Positions 6,128 through 8,462 of a DNA stretch of 8,462 nt are shown here, piece after piece. The position numbers and the translations under genes were made by a program. The notes under the pieces are model-generated. The model searched no databases, was not told the DNA's origin, and saw nothing but the letters and a program-made list of their open reading frames with translations. How positions within the stretch are numbered: position 1 is the stretch's first letter; every line of letters starts with the position of its first letter. The stretch is taken from NCBI GenBank assembly GCA_002731985.1, contig PCCT01000109.1, positions 1 to 8,462 of the forward strand, given 5' to 3'. The stretch is from Nitrospinota bacterium (GTDB taxonomy: Bacteria; Nitrospinota; Nitrospinia; Nitrospinales; VA-1).

Positions 6128-7567
6128 TTATCTTTGGTCTTCCATAAGGTGATTGTATACGAGTAATTTAATTTCTGTCATTTCCTGTAAACTGTACTTT
6201 ATTCCTTCACGCCCGAACCCGGAATCTTTCACTCCGCCATAAGGCATGTTATCAACGCGAAAGGTCGGAACATCATTTATGACCACACCGCCAACCTCCA
6301 GTTGGTTAAACGCTTTTAGTGTTTTATCCATTTGATTGGTGAAGACACCGGCTTGCAGCCCAAAGTCAGAGTCATTGACTCTCTCTACGGCATCTTGAAA
6401 ATCAGTGTATGAATCAACAACAAGAATAGGCCCGAACGCTTCATTACATGCTACAGAAAGTTTTGGGTCGACGTCGGTAAGAATTGTGGGTGCATAATAG
6501 GCGGCATCGCGTTTGCCCCCGGAAACAATTTTCGCACCTGCGGTGACAGCTTCATTTACCCATGACTCAATTCGTTCGGCATTGTCCCTGTCAATCATGG
6601 GGCCGAAGGTGACTGATTCATCGAGGGGGTCGCCGGGCTTCAATGACTCTGTTTCTTTAATCAATATATTAAGAAATTCATCGTATCGTGAGGCATGGAC
6701 ATAGGCCCGCTGAACGGAGATACAAACCTGTCCGGAATAAACAAAAGCTCCAAATGCGATTCTTTTCGCGGCAAGATCAATGTCGGCATCGGGTTCCACA
6801 ATAACACCAGCATTTCCGCCCAGTTCAAGCACAACCTTTTTCCGGCCAGCGCATTTCTTAATGTCCCAACCGACACCGGGGCTTCCGGTGAAGGTGATCA
6901 TTTTGAAGCGCGGGTCCTCTACCAGAGGAGCCGCGTCTTTACCACTGCACGGCAACACGCTGAAACTACCTTCCACTGCTTCTGTGTCTAACACGACCTC
7001 GCCAAGGAGTAGGGCGGTAAGAGGGGTGGACGATGCTGGTTTGATAACAATTGGATTACCACTGGCCAGTGCAGGAGCTACTTTATGAGATACGAGATTC
7101 AATGGAAAATTAAAAGGGCTGATTCCAGCTATAGGGCCTATAGGAAACCGCCTTGTGAGGCCTGATTTGCCGCGTGCTGATTCGGTGATGTCTAGGGTGA
7201 GCATTTCACCATCAAGCCGAAGCGCCTCCTGACTGGCTATCTCAAAGGTGGTCACAGACCGGGCCACTTCCGCCCTTGCATAAACCAGCGGTTTGCCAGA
7301 TTCCATAGCGATAGTGCGTGCGAAATCTTCCGAACGATTTTGAATACCACGTGCCATGTCAGCGCATATGCGACTGCGTAAATAAGCAGGTGAGGTACGG
7401 GTTGTTCTAAACGCTTTGTCAGCCAGATCAATCGCCTGTTCTATTTCAGCAACATCTGCCAGACATACCTCCGCGAATGCTTCCCCAGTGAAAGGATTCA
7501 CTACGGGGATGGTGCGGGTGCTCTTTCGCCATTCTTTGCCAATCAGTAGGTTGTGAGTCTTGGTCAT
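6128..7567 (-). CDS. NAD(P)-dependent aldehyde dehydrogenase
   Basis: A 479-residue, full-length ALDH-superfamily enzyme that oxidises an aldehyde to the acid or acyl product using NAD(P)+. The key residues are all present: Asn153 in SPFNFP (oxyanion hole), Lys176 in IKPAS (cofactor ribose), Gly228-Ser in TFTGSPGVG (nucleotide loop), general base Glu248 in LELGG, catalytic nucleophile Cys282 in SGQVCISVQR, and Glu376 in EAFGP. The C-terminal oligomerisation segment NDVPTFRVDNMPYGGVKDSGFGREG is also intact. The QVCISVQR wording recalls the lactaldehyde/succinate-semialdehyde-like branch of the superfamily; the substrate cannot be assigned. There is no signal peptide, so it should be cytoplasmic. 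It starts 28 nt after the small upstream gene with no obvious Shine-Dalgarno sequence, and is followed after 2 nt by the DUF1566-type gene, suggesting one three-gene transcript. Confidence 0.93.
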   Translation of the reverse strand: MTKTHNLLIGKEWRKSTRTIPVVNPFTGEAFAEVCLADVAEIEQAIDLADKAFRTTRTSPAYLRSRICADMARGIQNRSEDFARTIAMESGKPLVYARAEVARSVTTFEIASQEALRLDGEMLTLDITESARGKSGLTRRFPIGPIAGISPFNFPLNLVSHKVAPALASGNPIVIKPASSTPLTALLLGEVVLDTEAVEGSFSVLPCSGKDAAPLVEDPRFKMITFTGSPGVGWDIKKCAGRKKVVLELGGNAGVIVEPDADIDLAAKRIAFGAFVYSGQVCISVQRAYVHASRYDEFLNILIKETESLKPGDPLDESVTFGPMIDRDNAERIESWVNEAVTAGAKIVSGGKRDAAYYAPTILTDVDPKLSVACNEAFGPILVVDSYTDFQDAVERVNDSDFGLQAGVFTNQMDKTLKAFNQLEVGGVVINDVPTFRVDNMPYGGVKDSGFGREGIKYSLQEMTEIKLLVYNHLMEDQR

Positions 7568-7595
7568 TATATAAATTTAAAGTAAAAAGAATTTT

Positions 7596-7835
7596 TCACC
7601 AGCCTTGGCCCTTGATTCCATAGGACCGGGAACCAGATTTTCCTGACTTAAGATAGTCCTCCAAATCAGAAGGTTTTATATCAGCATTTTCCTTAGTTTC
7701 ATCGACGGAATTATTTGCAAGCTTATCTGTGAGAGTTTTAACAACGAAATCGTGTATTGCTTTTTCATCACCTTTGAACATGGTGTTTAGGCGCTGATAG
7801 GTTTCATCGTCAAGTTGCAACTTAAGGTGACTCAT
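7596..7835 (-). CDS. Small hypothetical protein, possible ribbon-helix-helix fold
   Basis: A 79-residue protein I do not recognise. The start is set at ATG 7835; a longer reading from TTG 7874 would add 13 residues but begins with a weak codon and no better ribosome binding site. The first 40 residues read as a short strand (HLKLQLDD), a helix (ETYQRLNTMF), a turn (KGDE) and a second helix (AIHDFVVKTLTDKL), which is the order of a ribbon-helix-helix DNA-binding domain. An acidic linker (42-62) leads to a distinctive tail ending GSRSYGIKGQGW. The gene is preceded by a plausible promoter and followed after 28 nt by the aldehyde dehydrogenase gene, so it could be an autoregulator of that unit or an antitoxin-like protein; no toxin gene adjoins it. 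The function is inference only. Confidence 0.7.
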   Translation of the reverse strand: MSHLKLQLDDETYQRLNTMFKGDEKAIHDFVVKTLTDKLANNSVDETKENADIKPSDLEDYLKSGKSGSRSYGIKGQGW

Positions 7836-7900
7836 AAATACAGTTTCCGAGAATAAAAATTTATCATTACTCAATGGTCTAATTAAGAAGATTCTAAACT

Positions 7901-7928
7901 AAAATAGGAACAATGAAAAGCCCGTCAA
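7901..7928 (-). promoter_or_regulatory. Candidate sigma70-type promoter for the small gene / aldehyde dehydrogenase unit
   Basis: On the - strand, TTGACG (7928-7923) and TATTTT (7906-7901) are 16 nt apart, matching the consensus at five and four of six positions. The site lies just after the sensor kinase stop and would give a leader of roughly 60 nt before the ATG at 7835. No terminator hairpin was seen between the kinase gene and this site, so read-through is also possible. Confidence 0.4.
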
Positions 7929-7934
7929 TAAAAA

Positions 7935-8462
7935 CTAAAATGGAGAGGATGTTTTCTGGAAACGAGTGCGCGAAGAGGTGTCAGTGGGCAATGTAACTGG
8001 GGAGTGGGGGAGTTCTATGTCAAATGTGGTTCCGTTGGGCTGGTTTTCGCGGACGGTAATAGTCCCGTTGTGATCAACCACAATTCGGTTAACGATAGCC
8101 AAGCCAAGCCCCGTTCCTCTTTTCTTGGTTGTGAAATGCGGCAGAAATAATTTTCCCCTGTCACCCTGAGAGATTCCCACTCCGTCATCTGAAAATTCAA
8201 TACGTATTTTTTGTTTTGCAGGGTCAAGCTGGGTCGTTACTTCAATTCGCCCCTCTCCATTCAATGCATCCATCGCATTCTCAAATAAATTTATAAAAAC
8301 CCTGCGAAATTGTTCGGCATCAATATTTATCTGATGGATATTTGGGTCATAGTTCTTTTTGATTACGATATTTTGATCGTGGTTACTGTAAAGAGTGTAG
8401 ATGTCGTCAATGATTTTGTGTAGTGAATTCGGTTTCGGGTCGGGAGCAGGCATGCGGGCAAA
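7935..8462 (-). CDS. NtrY-like sensor histidine kinase, C-terminal ATPase domain (partial)
   Basis: The reading frame runs off the right edge of the window; the last codons before it read FARMP, so the Met at 8453 is internal and not a start. About 175 residues are visible and hold a complete HATPase_c domain. Counted from that Met, they are the N-box NLFENAMDAL (55-64), the G1 box SDDGVGIS (88-95), the F-box FLPHFTTK (103-110), the G2 box GTGLGLAI (113-120) and the end of the fold at GTTFDIELP. The FARMPAP linker and box wording resemble NtrY/PilS-type kinases. The phosphoacceptor histidine and sensor region lie outside the window. A polar tail of about 22 residues follows the domain. No response regulator gene lies downstream; the next gene is the small hypothetical protein, so any partner must be upstream or elsewhere. 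Confidence 0.88.
   Translation of the reverse strand, partial: FARMPAPDPKPNSLHKIIDDIYTLYSNHDQNIVIKKNYDPNIHQINIDAEQFRRVFINLFENAMDALNGEGRIEVTTQLDPAKQKIRIEFSDDGVGISQGDRGKLFLPHFTTKKRGTGLGLAIVNRIVVDHNGTITVRENQPNGTTFDIELPHSPVTLPTDTSSRTRFQKTSSPF

Noticed and set aside
6513..7088. Three overlapping ORFs on the + strand (6513-6704, 6695-6991, 6780-7088)
   Set aside because: All lie antisense to the fully conserved catalytic core of the aldehyde dehydrogenase, and their peptides show no domain.
7836..7874. Upstream TTG start for the small gene, adding 13 residues
   Set aside because: The TTG has no clear ribosome binding site, and the protein pattern (strand then helix) begins at the ATG at 7835. It is not fully excluded.

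Overview
The window (roughly 44-45% GC by eye) looks like chromosomal DNA from a Gram-negative bacterium of the deltaproteobacterial/Nitrospinota/Nitrospirota kind. The evidence is an IHF-alpha gene directly followed by an overlapping small MerR-type regulator gene, a divergent second-type EF-G, a NtrY-like histidine kinase, and a signal-peptide-bearing exported protein. The taxon is inferred from gene order and protein style only. No transposase, integrase, phage gene, CRISPR array, tRNA or rRNA was recognised.

Left part, + strand. Bases 1-94 are the last 30 codons of the ribosome-assembly GTPase Der; they are shorter than a typical gene-finder cutoff. A 27-codon ORF overlaps the Der stop by ATGA. 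A leader of about 340 nt without a convincing gene then precedes an EF-G-like translational GTPase (515-2617). IHF-alpha (2671-2997, TTG start) and a MerR-like regulator (2978-3334, 20-nt overlap) follow and probably share its transcript. A near-ideal bidirectional terminator at 3370-3409 closes this block and also serves the convergent gene on the right.

Middle part. A thiol-peroxidase/redoxin-like protein with an altered active-site loop (3424-3897, - strand) is divergent from a secreted protein with a zinc-metallopeptidase HExxH motif (4106-5701, + strand). The 208-bp region between them must hold both promoters. The metallopeptidase gene ends one base from the convergent end of the next block.

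Right part, - strand, read from right to left. The C-terminal ATPase half of a NtrY-like sensor kinase enters from outside the window (8462-7935). After it comes a likely promoter, then a compact unit: a 79-aa protein that may have a ribbon-helix-helix fold (7835-7596), an NAD(P)-dependent aldehyde dehydrogenase (7567-6128) and a DUF1566/Lcl-domain protein starting 2 nt after the dehydrogenase stop (6125-5703).

No clear undescribed multi-gene system was found. The points most worth a second look are the EF-G with substituted switch residues but an intact domain IV tip, the Prx-like protein with a shortened loop around its cysteine, the orphan exported metallopeptidase, and the small gene with a C-terminal tail rich in Gly, aromatic and basic residues.
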